DNA of 64,000 nucleotides from Tritrichomonas musculus (lineage: Eukaryota; Parabasalia; Tritrichomonadida; Tritrichomonadidae). The notes under the pieces were generated by a model. That model was not told the origin of the DNA and did not search any database. It saw only the letters and a list, made by a program, of their open reading frames with translations. The stretch is taken from the NCBI GenBank assembly GCA_039105265.1, contig JAPFFF010000065.1, forward strand, positions 496,001 through 560,000. The letters run 5' to 3'. Both the position numbers and the translations under genes were made by a program. Below, one piece after another: positions 52,144-60,622 of this stretch; the first letter of the stretch is position 1; every line of letters begins with the position of its first letter.

Positions 52144-53373
52144 TATCATCATTTACTTAAGACGCAATCTAATTACTCAAACACGCAAAATTCTGGAGAT
52201 TCTTTCCAGCCTTTATTTCAACAAGATAATGAACCTCCAAAACCAAAGGATTATGTTACTTTCTTCTTTCCAGATGCCATTTCTAATCCATTGATTAATT
52301 TTTTAATAAAAACAAAAGAAAAACGAAGAATTTTAATTATTTATGAAGGAGTCAATATAATTGATATTTACGGCCCAGTTGTTGACAAATTTCTCGATAT
52401 TAATACTCCAATGAAACCTTTTGAAACTGATTTAAATGACAAGCTGCTACATATTGTCATTCAAGACCTTTGTTGGTTATTAATATATGATATGATTCCA
52501 GAGGAATTGATTTCAGAAGATTTAAAACTACATCATCGATCAACCAATGAAAATTTCTCGATGTATTTTGCTCAATTAAACAAAAAAATAATAAACTCGA
52601 AAAACGTTTTTTCAGCAAAATTCATGGAATTATGGAGCTATGTAGTTTGTGCAACAATTCTTTCATTTCTATTATCAATTTTTCCAAATTCAGCTCTTTC
52701 AAATAACATCGAATTTGTTACTCAGGTAGAAAAATATATAAATACAGTTATGATTGGAATATCCCCCCAGAATATGAAAGAATATCATAAATCTGTTCTT
52801 GGTCTCATAAAAAAAGAAGTTAGAAATGAGTTTCCAACATACATTGAAATAAAAGAGCCTGAAGTTGATTCAGAAAATGAAATTTTACAGTCAAATACTA
52901 AAAATTTATTACAGAAAACATCAGAAACAAAAGGCCCTATAATTTGCGTACCAAAAAATAAAAAAATACTTCCACGAAGATGGACTTCGCATGATAGGAG
53001 TGGATTACCTATTGCCCAGTCTGCTGAGGTTTTCAAAAAAACAGATAGTATTTTCAGTAAGTATAATGTTGATCGTGAAAGGCCATTGCTTGAAATATGC
53101 TCACAAGAAGAATTTTACGTTGAATCACAGGAAGTTCCTCCAATTACTCCTCTTGGAATAACTTTCGAAGATTTTCCGAAACCTCATCTTCCACCAGATT
53201 ATTATAATCCTAGAGATCCTAGGGTACGACCTGTAAAACGAGTGAGGACTTTCATTACTCCCAAAGGAGCTCCAAAACGTCGCTATCGAATCATTCCAGA
53301 GCCTGAAGAGACAATAGGCAAAATCGAAACAATGCATCAGTATTTGACCGATAATCAGATTTTCATGATCTGA
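52144..53373 (+). CDS. FAM227-like protein, start codon unclear
   Basis: The open frame runs from just after a TGA at 52141 to 53373, about 409 codons. There is no in-frame ATG before the conserved-looking part (KDYVTFFFPDAISNPLINFL), so the 5' end is uncertain: a 5' frameshift, an unseen intron or a non-ATG start are all possible. The pattern FAKFMELWSYVV..ILSFLLSIFPNSA..FVTQVEKYINTVMIGISP resembles FAM227 proteins, which are associated with motile cilia and would suit a flagellate. The C-terminal third is Pro/Arg-rich (PPDYYNPRDPRVRPVKRVRT) and probably disordered. Family assignment by eye only. Confidence 0.5.
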   Translation, partial: YHHLLKTQSNYSNTQNSGDSFQPLFQQDNEPPKPKDYVTFFFPDAISNPLINFLIKTKEKRRILIIYEGVNIIDIYGPVVDKFLDINTPMKPFETDLNDKLLHIVIQDLCWLLIYDMIPEELISEDLKLHHRSTNENFSMYFAQLNKKIINSKNVFSAKFMELWSYVVCATILSFLLSIFPNSALSNNIEFVTQVEKYINTVMIGISPQNMKEYHKSVLGLIKKEVRNEFPTYIEIKEPEVDSENEILQSNTKNLLQKTSETKGPIICVPKNKKILPRRWTSHDRSGLPIAQSAEVFKKTDSIFSKYNVDRERPLLEICSQEEFYVESQEVPPITPLGITFEDFPKPHLPPDYYNPRDPRVRPVKRVRTFITPKGAPKRRYRIIPEPEETIGKIETMHQYLTDNQIFMI

Positions 53374-53732
53374 ATTTGTTTGATAAAAATAATAATGCGA
53401 TTTATTTATTTATTTTAAAGCTGTAACTTTTTCTTTTTGTTTGTTATTAACAAATTGTTAATAATAGACTAATAAAATTAGAAAAAATTATGTTTTAATA
53501 TCATTTTTCATAAGCCTTCTTTCAGAAATGCAAGAATAAGGAAAATGGTTTGAAAAAAAATTAAATAGTTTATTTTTCACAAAAAGTTTATTTTCCTCAA
53601 AATCATTAACTTCGAATGCATTAAAGTAACAATTTACAAAAACTTATATTTAAATTGAAAAACGTATAAAAAATATATAATACAAAGATTAATGAAAATA
53701 CTCTATTTTAAAAAAAATGAACATATTATTTT
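53374..53732. other. Convergent intergenic spacer
   Basis: About 360 bases of AT-rich sequence between two converging genes. Nothing supported. Confidence 0.6.
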
Positions 53733-55295
53733 TTACATTTTAATACATGTATCGCCATAAGGTCCTATAATATCTGATAAGCCAATTGCAAAAATAAGTA
53801 ATGGATTAATAACAGGAAGAGCTTCAAGTTCGAAAAGTTGTTCCTCCATTTTTCTTGCAATGAATGTTGAATGACCATCAGGATTCTGTAAAACAATATT
53901 TCTTCTTGAATGAAGAGGATGATGGTGATATTCACCGTGATAATTCAAATAATATTTGTTTTTCAATGCATTATATTTTGGCGTTTTTGGAGTCCAAACA
54001 ATTTGCCTGTCTTTATAAGGGAAAGTGATTGCAACAGACTTTGTATTTGGTTTACCTGAATCAACATATTTTAATACATATTGATCATGATCGATGAAGA
54101 TGAAGTTATTACTAGCCTTATCTTGATAAATACGTGCAACATGATTTGAATCATTGGCAATATGGACATCATCGCCTTTACCAATATAAATATCCTGATC
54201 TTTTCTTTTAGCAGTGAATAAAACTTCACCATTCATACTGCAACGGTATACTGAACATTTGGTAGAATGATTTTCGATTTGAACAGAATAAATAACAGAC
54301 TTAATTTTCTTAGATTTTTCTTTTTCTGCTTTTTTATTGTTTTTGGGCTTGTCATTACAATTATTTTTAACATTTTCTTTTTCTTCATTTTCATTAGACG
54401 ATTCTTCATCTTCATCTTCATCTTGAACATCTTCGTCGAAGTCTAAATCTGTTAAATTGACGTGATGAATATAATTGCCTGAACATTCAATAAACATGTG
54501 GGTTTTTCCATTAGATCCGTCATACTTACTGTCATCGACACTGAAATTAGGATCAAGATTGTTTAGAATAAAGGAAGCTCCAGTATCATAAATTTTTTCT
54601 GCTTGGAACATTTTTGCGATTTCACAGATCTCTTTCATTTCTGAATTTTGAACATCTGTTGGCAAATTCTGGCAAAGTTTAAGGAAATTATTCATATTTC
54701 TGTTGGTAAAATCGCATCCAACAATTTCAAGTCTGATATCTGGATTAACTTGATTATCTTTCATAAAAGGCTCAATTAACTCTTTAAATTTAGGAGATGA
54801 GTACATTAATAATTTTGGATCGACTTTATAAGTGACATTATTGTAAATAACTGGAAATGTTTGAGTTGGCAATAATGGTTCGGAAGGTTGTTGAGAAATC
54901 ATTGCATCGGACGATTCCATTGATTGCATTGATTGAGTTGATGACATTCCTGCAAGAGAAACTCTGGATGCTGATGATTGAAGAGAAATATTTGAACATG
55001 TTGATTGAATTGATCCCATTGATGAAGTATTTCTTATCATAGGTCGTTGACATGAATAAAGGGCAATATTCGGATGAGATTGTTGATTTGATACCTTTGG
55101 TAGAGGCGGTAACTGCCTTTGATTATCCATAGGTTGTTGCATTGGCTGTTGCGGCATTGGTTGTTGTATTGGCTGTTGCGGCATTGGTTGTTGTATTGGC
55201 TGTTGCGACATTGGCTGTTGCGACATTGGCTGTTGCGACATTGGCTGTTGCATTGGTTGTTGCGGCATTGGTTGATTTGGTTGAATTGACTGCAT
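53733..55295 (-). CDS. BTB-like / tubby C-terminal-like protein with QPM repeats (520 aa)
   Basis: A 520-residue paralog of the gene at 14562. Residues about 5-55 are a tandem repeat of MPQQPMQQ/MSQQPM-type pentamers, followed by a Ser/Met-rich linker. The BTB-like region is about 145-255 (FPVIYNNVTYKVDPKLL, KFKELIEPFMKD, LPTDVQNSEMKEICEIAKMF). An acidic then basic linker lies at about 280-330 (DEDEDEESSNENEEKEN; KKAEKEKSKKIK). The tubby-like domain is about 330-515, with HYHxxPLHSRRNIVLQN and FIARKMEEQLFELEALP followed by LLIFAIGLSDIIGPYG at the end. Tubby domains bind phosphoinositides, BTB domains oligomerise; the fusion is seen directly, the function inferred. Confidence 0.72.
   Translation of the reverse strand: MQSIQPNQPMPQQPMQQPMSQQPMSQQPMSQQPIQQPMPQQPIQQPMPQQPMQQPMDNQRQLPPLPKVSNQQSHPNIALYSCQRPMIRNTSSMGSIQSTCSNISLQSSASRVSLAGMSSTQSMQSMESSDAMISQQPSEPLLPTQTFPVIYNNVTYKVDPKLLMYSSPKFKELIEPFMKDNQVNPDIRLEIVGCDFTNRNMNNFLKLCQNLPTDVQNSEMKEICEIAKMFQAEKIYDTGASFILNNLDPNFSVDDSKYDGSNGKTHMFIECSGNYIHHVNLTDLDFDEDVQDEDEDEESSNENEEKENVKNNCNDKPKNNKKAEKEKSKKIKSVIYSVQIENHSTKCSVYRCSMNGEVLFTAKRKDQDIYIGKGDDVHIANDSNHVARIYQDKASNNFIFIDHDQYVLKYVDSGKPNTKSVAITFPYKDRQIVWTPKTPKYNALKNKYYLNYHGEYHHHPLHSRRNIVLQNPDGHSTFIARKMEEQLFELEALPVINPLLIFAIGLSDIIGPYGDTCIKM
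55110..55290. repeat. 15/24-bp minisatellite encoding QQPM repeats
   Basis: Repeated TTGGCTGTTGCGACA/TTGGCTGTTGCGGCA-type units code for the Met-Pro/Ser-Gln-Gln-Pro pentamers of the BTB-tubby-like protein. Units are nearly identical, showing recent expansion. Confidence 0.8.
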
Positions 55296-56093
55296 AATTT
55301 TGTATATGTAATAATATCAAATGATATGATTTGGATTCATTACACTTGATGAATAGGCTATCGAGTCATTTTATAATATCTTTATTCAATATTACAATGA
55401 TCATTTAATATTGAAATAAATATTATCTTTTTTTTAAATGCTCATTGAAATTTTCCAATAAAAAAATTTAAAGAAATTCTAGGCCAAAAAATATATTTAT
55501 ATTAATGAATAAACATTCTCAATCTTTTTAATACGGTTGTTCAACATATTTATATTATAGGTTAATATTTAAAATATTTTAATTTCATTTTTATTAAGTT
55601 TTTAAAAAATTATTATTTAAGGAAACATTAATAATAAAAACAACTGATCATTAAGTTCTTTAAGCTCAAAATAAATGAGTATTTAAATTTAATTATGCAA
55701 AAAAATCATTACTTTTCAAGGTTTCATGTAATTTGATTAAAGTTAGTATATATTAAACAGGATAAAATTAAAGATACATTAAACATCATATATATTCAAC
55801 AATTTTGAATTGAAACTTCTATTTTTGTAGAGGAAAAAAAAAGGCGTGGTACCTATGAAGTTCATACTCACTTTCCTTGCGGAATTAGAGCTAAAATCCA
55901 ATACCTTAGACAACTCTACCAAAATATCTATAAATTATAGAAAATAAAACAAATATGAATTTAATAATATTTACACAATATAAATTTAATTTAGTTTAGA
56001 ATCTGGTAATGTACCCTTAAATAAATGAAAATGTGATATGTGTTAATGAAATATAAAAATAAATGAAAAATAAGAGTTTTGCTTACCAAATAT
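55296..56093. other. Intergenic region with tRNA-like relic
   Basis: About 0.8 kb between two minus-strand genes. AT-rich apart from the tRNA-like sequence at 55847-55920. Confidence 0.6.
55847..55920 (-). tRNA. tRNA-Leu-like sequence, probably a relic
   Basis: On the minus strand the 74 bases read as a class II tRNA. The D-loop remnant GTCTAAGG and anticodon arm TTGGA-TTTTAGC-TCTAA match eukaryotic tRNA-Leu; a long variable arm pairs TTCC with GGAA around GCAA; a T-arm GTGAG-TATGAAC-TTCAT and a TAGGTACCA end follow. A T run just beyond (55831-55840 region) would serve as a Pol III terminator. About eight bases of the D arm are missing, and the acceptor stem pairs at only four positions (GGTA/TACC). 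The anticodon would read UUA, complementary to the UAA stop codon. Most likely a degenerate pseudogene. Confidence 0.5.
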
Positions 56094-56765
56094 TTATTTT
56101 ATGGCAAGTCTCTTTCCCATTTGGTAGGCCTTTTCAAGATTTTGTTCCCATATTTTGTCATGATAATCCTTTTTTTCTGGTTTATTCAACCAATCAAGTT
56201 CATATCCATTGAAATCTTTAACAATTGATGTCATGTATACTTTCAATTCTTCAACATTTCCGATTATTTTCTTATAAAACAAATCTAAAGCATCCATTGA
56301 GTCTTCTCCTTTTTTATTGCAGGTGAAATCTTCAATTTCTGACATCGATGCTCCCATTGTGTATATTATTCCCCACTTTTGGTCCTTTCTTGGATAGTAA
56401 GACTTTCCAGCCGGTGCCCCGTAGATGTAATAAGGGTATAACAATCTTTCTGAGAAACTTCTGAATACTCCTCCTGGCTGCCAGAAGTAAATCGGGCCTC
56501 CAACAAGGACTGAATCTGCATCATAAACGCATTTTTCAAGAATTGGTGAAAGTTCATCTTTTTGTAGGCATGATTTAGGTGGGACATTCTTAAGCATCTT
56601 GCATGCCATGCATCCTTTGCATCCATTAACTTTGAAATCATGAAGATTAATTAATTGTGTTTGCGCTCCTTCTGATTTAGCTCCTTCCAAAGCTTTTTTA
56701 AGCATTATTGCAGTATTGTGAGTTTTTCTTGAAGCATTAATTGCAAAAACTTTTCGAACACTCAT
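56094..56765 (-). CDS. Flavodoxin-fold NAD(P)H / iron-sulfur flavoprotein
   Basis: A 223-residue protein of the NADPH-dependent FMN reductase / iron-sulfur flavoprotein group. FMN phosphate loop: INASRKTHNTAIML at about residues 9-22. A cysteine cluster, GCKGCMACK followed by SCLQKDEL (about 48-72), fits the compact CxxCxxC pattern that binds a [4Fe-4S] cluster in such proteins. The flavin-binding segment is LVGGPIYFWQPGGVFRSFSE at about 86-105. Anaerobic protists use these enzymes to dispose of oxygen or reduce quinones and nitro compounds, and homologues appear to be acquired from bacteria. No targeting sequence is obvious. The start is at MSVRKVFAINAS. Confidence 0.85.
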   Translation of the reverse strand: MSVRKVFAINASRKTHNTAIMLKKALEGAKSEGAQTQLINLHDFKVNGCKGCMACKMLKNVPPKSCLQKDELSPILEKCVYDADSVLVGGPIYFWQPGGVFRSFSERLLYPYYIYGAPAGKSYYPRKDQKWGIIYTMGASMSEIEDFTCNKKGEDSMDALDLFYKKIIGNVEELKVYMTSIVKDFNGYELDWLNKPEKKDYHDKIWEQNLEKAYQMGKRLAIK

Positions 56766-57039
56766 TAGTTTATTAGGATGATGCGATGTAAAAATATTTG
56801 TGAATAATTCTGGAGAAAAAAATATCGTAATTCAATTTTCAATTATAAATTTTAGAAATCATTGAAAATTGAATAAGATCAAATAAAAAAAAGTAAAATA
56901 AAAATATTTTCTAAAAAAAATTGATAAAAAGATTATTTTCATTATATAAAAATCTTTTTTCATTAAGTAAATATTATTGCATGTTTTTCTATTTTTAATA
57001 ATTGATTTATGAATATTTAAATTTTACATTTTTTTTTCT

Positions 57040-58710
57040 ATGAGTTTATTCAATAATATTAAATTTCAATATTGTCAAATGCAATTTAAACCAAGAAGGT
57101 TTGCTTTAGATATTTCGCCACTAAAAACAAAATATATAAATTACAAAAAATTACAAAAGCCTATTCCAGTTGATTACCATTTATTAAAGTGCAATTCAGA
57201 ATATTTTAATGAAAATGACAAAAAATATTCAACATCTGAAAATATTAATCTTTTAGAAGAAGAAGGCGAACAAACAAATTTTCCACCCCAATCAATTATA
57301 GATTTTATTTCATGCTGCCAAAACCAAGAAATAGAAATTAATTTGTCAAATATATTGTTTTTGAATTATTTAGCGCAAAAATACAAAGTTCAAAAACTTT
57401 TAAATATAACAATAGAAATAATTTCACAAAATGAAAGACATCTTGCCTTAGATTCCCTTCTATTTAATCTTGACCCATGCAATCTTCAAAATAAACAACA
57501 AAACACTGACCTAGATACAGAAAAAGAAGAAAACATCATTTCGGAACATTTTCTTGAATTTGTCAATGACGACAGACTCTACCTTCTTCCAACTTCTGTC
57601 TTATATCGAATTGTTCGCAAATATTACAAAAATAAAAAATCACAGCAACAAAACATCAACAAAAACAACAATAATAATGCTAATAACAATGATAATAATG
57701 ATAATAATAATAATAATGATAATAATAATGATAATAATAATGATAATAATGATAATAATAATGATAATAATAATGATTGCATTGATGTTGATGATGACGT
57801 TTTTGTTAATTTTTTGTGTAAATTGTTTGATAAGAGAGGAAGAGAAGCTTCTGCGTTTCTGTCTTTTTTGGATGTTAAAAGAGAGAAAATTCGAAATCTT
57901 CTCAAGCTTGTTGACGGCTACAAGGACAAGATTGATATATCATTCATGAATTCCTCACTTTTTGATACAACTCTTGAGTTGATTGAAGAAGTTGCAAATC
58001 TGAAAAACGGCTTCAAACAGAAACTTGATGATATGAAACATTACAGTAATGAGATACAATTGAAATTTGATGAAATGAAACGTTACAGTGAAGAGATTCA
58101 ATTGAAACAAGCACAAAGCGAAATTGAAATCAAAGAACTTAAAGAAAAAGTCAAAAAAAGTCCGCCATTTTACCAGTCTGCAAAATCAAGCGAAATAGAT
58201 GACATCATTAAAAACAGCACAGCTCTGATTCCAATCAAGAAAGACTGGGAAAAAGATGGAACCATAATTACAATGACGGACAACAATGAAAAATATGAAG
58301 TTTTGTTTTCATCAGAGCATGACTCAAATCGAAGTGGCAATAATATTTTCAATGGTCAAAAAGAAATTAGTGGATTGTATAGTTGCTGGGTGACAGCGTC
58401 TAACGATATAAATCGTTTCATTCAAATTAATTTTGCATCACCAAAAGTTGCCAACATTGTTTCCATTACATCAAGATATGATTGTAAACATCAAGCTCCA
58501 ACCCATTTCGAAGTTTTTGGATTAAATGAAGAAGGACAGGGAATCCCACTTGCAAGATTTGTCCAATCAAATTGGAAAAATGACGAATTAAAAATTTTTC
58601 CATTTGAAAATGATATACCTTTCATTAGTTATAAGATTAAATTTTATGAATCTGAAATTTCACTTCGTATTGGTATAGCTGAGTTTAATCTTAGACAAAT
58701 CAAAAAATAA
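57040..58710 (+). CDS. BTB/BACK-like, coiled-coil, F5/8 type C protein (556 aa)
   Basis: A 556-residue protein. Residues about 40-200 resemble a BTB plus BACK helical region (PVDYHLLKCNSEYF, ILFLNYLAQKYKVQKLLNI, YLLPTSVLYRIVRKYY). Residues about 206-247 are an Asn/Asp run from a GAT/AAT microsatellite; the helical part then continues. A coiled coil lies at about 300-373 (KQKLDDMKHYSNEIQLKFDE). The F5/8C domain is at about 405-553 (NIFNGQKEISGLYSCWVTAS, VSITSRYDCKHQAPTHFEVF). It is only distantly related to the three paralogs with hypervariable loops. The ATG overlaps a TTCTATGAGTTTA sequence like the upstream motif of the other F5/8C genes, so M14 is an alternative start. Confidence 0.82.
   Translation: MSLFNNIKFQYCQMQFKPRRFALDISPLKTKYINYKKLQKPIPVDYHLLKCNSEYFNENDKKYSTSENINLLEEEGEQTNFPPQSIIDFISCCQNQEIEINLSNILFLNYLAQKYKVQKLLNITIEIISQNERHLALDSLLFNLDPCNLQNKQQNTDLDTEKEENIISEHFLEFVNDDRLYLLPTSVLYRIVRKYYKNKKSQQQNINKNNNNNANNNDNNDNNNNNDNNNDNNNDNNDNNNDNNNDCIDVDDDVFVNFLCKLFDKRGREASAFLSFLDVKREKIRNLLKLVDGYKDKIDISFMNSSLFDTTLELIEEVANLKNGFKQKLDDMKHYSNEIQLKFDEMKRYSEEIQLKQAQSEIEIKELKEKVKKSPPFYQSAKSSEIDDIIKNSTALIPIKKDWEKDGTIITMTDNNEKYEVLFSSEHDSNRSGNNIFNGQKEISGLYSCWVTASNDINRFIQINFASPKVANIVSITSRYDCKHQAPTHFEVFGLNEEGQGIPLARFVQSNWKNDELKIFPFENDIPFISYKIKFYESEISLRIGIAEFNLRQIKK
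57658..57780. repeat. In-frame AAT/GAT trinucleotide microsatellite
   Basis: More than 35 consecutive AAT, AAC and GAT codons encode an Asn/Asp tract inside the BTB/BACK-like F5/8C protein. Length polymorphism between strains is likely. Confidence 0.9.
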
Positions 58711-58985
58711 TTAATTAAAAAAAAAAGATTTACTTTTAACTCTTAACTCCAGAAGGCCTATATTAAAACATTTTTTCTGCTTTAATTCATTTTATACATT
58801 CTCATTCTTTATTTATCTAAGATAATTTAAAACATTTGAAAGTAATTAGGATATAAATAATCAATTTTTTAATAATTGTATTGATACATATTTTGAAATA
58901 TCTTTCAATATATGTATTATTCACAAAGATATGCAAAATTCATTTTTTTGAAATTTGAATAAAAAGTTTTATTATCTTTTATTCT

Positions 58986-60622
58986 ATGGAGCTTTCGTTG
59001 ATGAAAAACTTTTTTCATGAATATTCAGAAAAAATGTGGTATATACAAGAGATAATTCTTGAATATTTAGAAAAATCAGAAAACCAAGAATTAATTTTCC
59101 AAAATTTTATAAAATATTTGGAAGATCAGAAAATCTTAGAAGATCAATATGATACTCTAGAGATACTTAATATGCTTTTAAAAATATCAAATAATCATCA
59201 TCGAACAATGAACTTTTTCTCCAAAATTGAACGAATTCTTAAACTTTTTCAAACGACTCTTCAAAAGTTTTCATATTACAGCATTTTCAATATTTTTAAG
59301 AGCAACAAACGCATCCTTCTTTTTCTATTTAAAGAAAAAATTCTTATTCCAGATAAATCAATTTATAAAATCATCACAAAGAGGAAATACATAAGCATGA
59401 ATTATCCCAAATATTTTTTCATTGAATTCAAACCGTTTTTTAATACAGAAAAGGTTCAAGAGCTCGATTCAAAAATCATTCAAAATGATTTGGAACTATT
59501 TAAACAAAAAAGAAAAATAGGTGAGAATGATTCTTTTCTTTGCAGTCTTATTCAAAAAGATTCAATTGATGAATTTGTCACTTTTTCAACAAAAACAAAC
59601 TTGAAGTTTTCAACGACAACAATTGAGAATTCAATTTATGAAACGAATTCATTTTTGCTTAAAAATAAAAGATCAACATTGATTGAATATGCGGCATTTT
59701 TTGGATCAATTCAAATCTTTAAATTTTTGAGAATGAATGGCGTCAAATTGACTTCGTCATTGTGGCTCTATGCAATTCATTCAAACAGTGCTGAATTGAT
59801 TCATATTCTTGAAGAAAATCATGTCGAAATGGAGGACAAATCTTATCAACTATATTTCATTGAAGCAATCAAATGCCACCACATTGATATTTCAAATTAT
59901 ATCAAAAACAATTTCCTTAATGAGAAATTTAATTTTGAATTGAATTGTTTGAAATATTAAAATTTTAACGATTTGAAAGACAAGGATATAAATTTCATTG
60001 AACCTGAGATTTTTTACTATTTATTAAGATATAATTATGTAAGTGTTGTTGATTTTCTTTTGGACAATATAGAAATTAATGTTAATGATCTATTAGTAGT
60101 TTCAAATTCCAATTCTTTTGATATGATTTCAAAATCAATTATTTTTTAAATGAAAACATTTTCAAATTTTATAATTGAATGCAATTATAAACAAAAATTT
60201 TGTATGAAATTTTAATTCAAATTAAATGTAACTCCTTTGTGTGCCGCTGTTTCAAAAGGAAATTTAGAAATTGCTAATCTTCTAATTGAAAAAAGAGCCG
60301 ATGGTAATTTAAAATCTATTTTATTTTTTAATTGATGACATTTATAAAATGATATTTTAAATAACATTTAATTAATCAATGCATTTTAGCATGTTTATAC
60401 TAAGTTTTTCAATGAAATTTCAATAATTATTGATCTAATAAAATTCATGATTTTGATGTTGAAATAATATTTGCATTTTATTGATTTATTAATCAAGTTT
60501 GAAATCAACTTTTGTCACTTGGTTTAATATCAAATTTAATATTACTCCTCTTCATATTGCTATTGACCAAGAAAATCTAGAAATCGTTCAACTTTTATTA
60601 GATCAAAAAGAAATTGATGTAA
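58986..60622 (+). pseudogene. Broken ankyrin-repeat (DUF3447-type) gene
   Basis: The first frame (58986-59960, 324 residues) has the helical N-terminus typical of the trichomonad family and DUF3447-like ankyrin helices (TLIEYAAFFGSIQIFKFLRM). A TAA at 59958-59960 ends it, but the same frame continues with coding-like sequence (DINFIEPEIFYYLLRYNYVS) to about 60147. Two canonical ankyrin repeats follow as islands: TPLCAAVSKGNLEIANLLIE at about 60229-60290 and TPLHIAIDQENLEIVQLLLD at about 60543-60605, separated by AT-rich gaps of over 200 bases without obvious intron signals. The gene is decayed, and its end abuts the CAP-domain gene at about 60620. Confidence 0.75.

Noticed and set aside
52034-52294. 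Separate 86-residue gene before the FAM227-like frame
   Set aside because: It overlaps the open frame of the FAM227-like gene in another phase, lacks an ATG start and has Lys/Ile/Phe noise composition.
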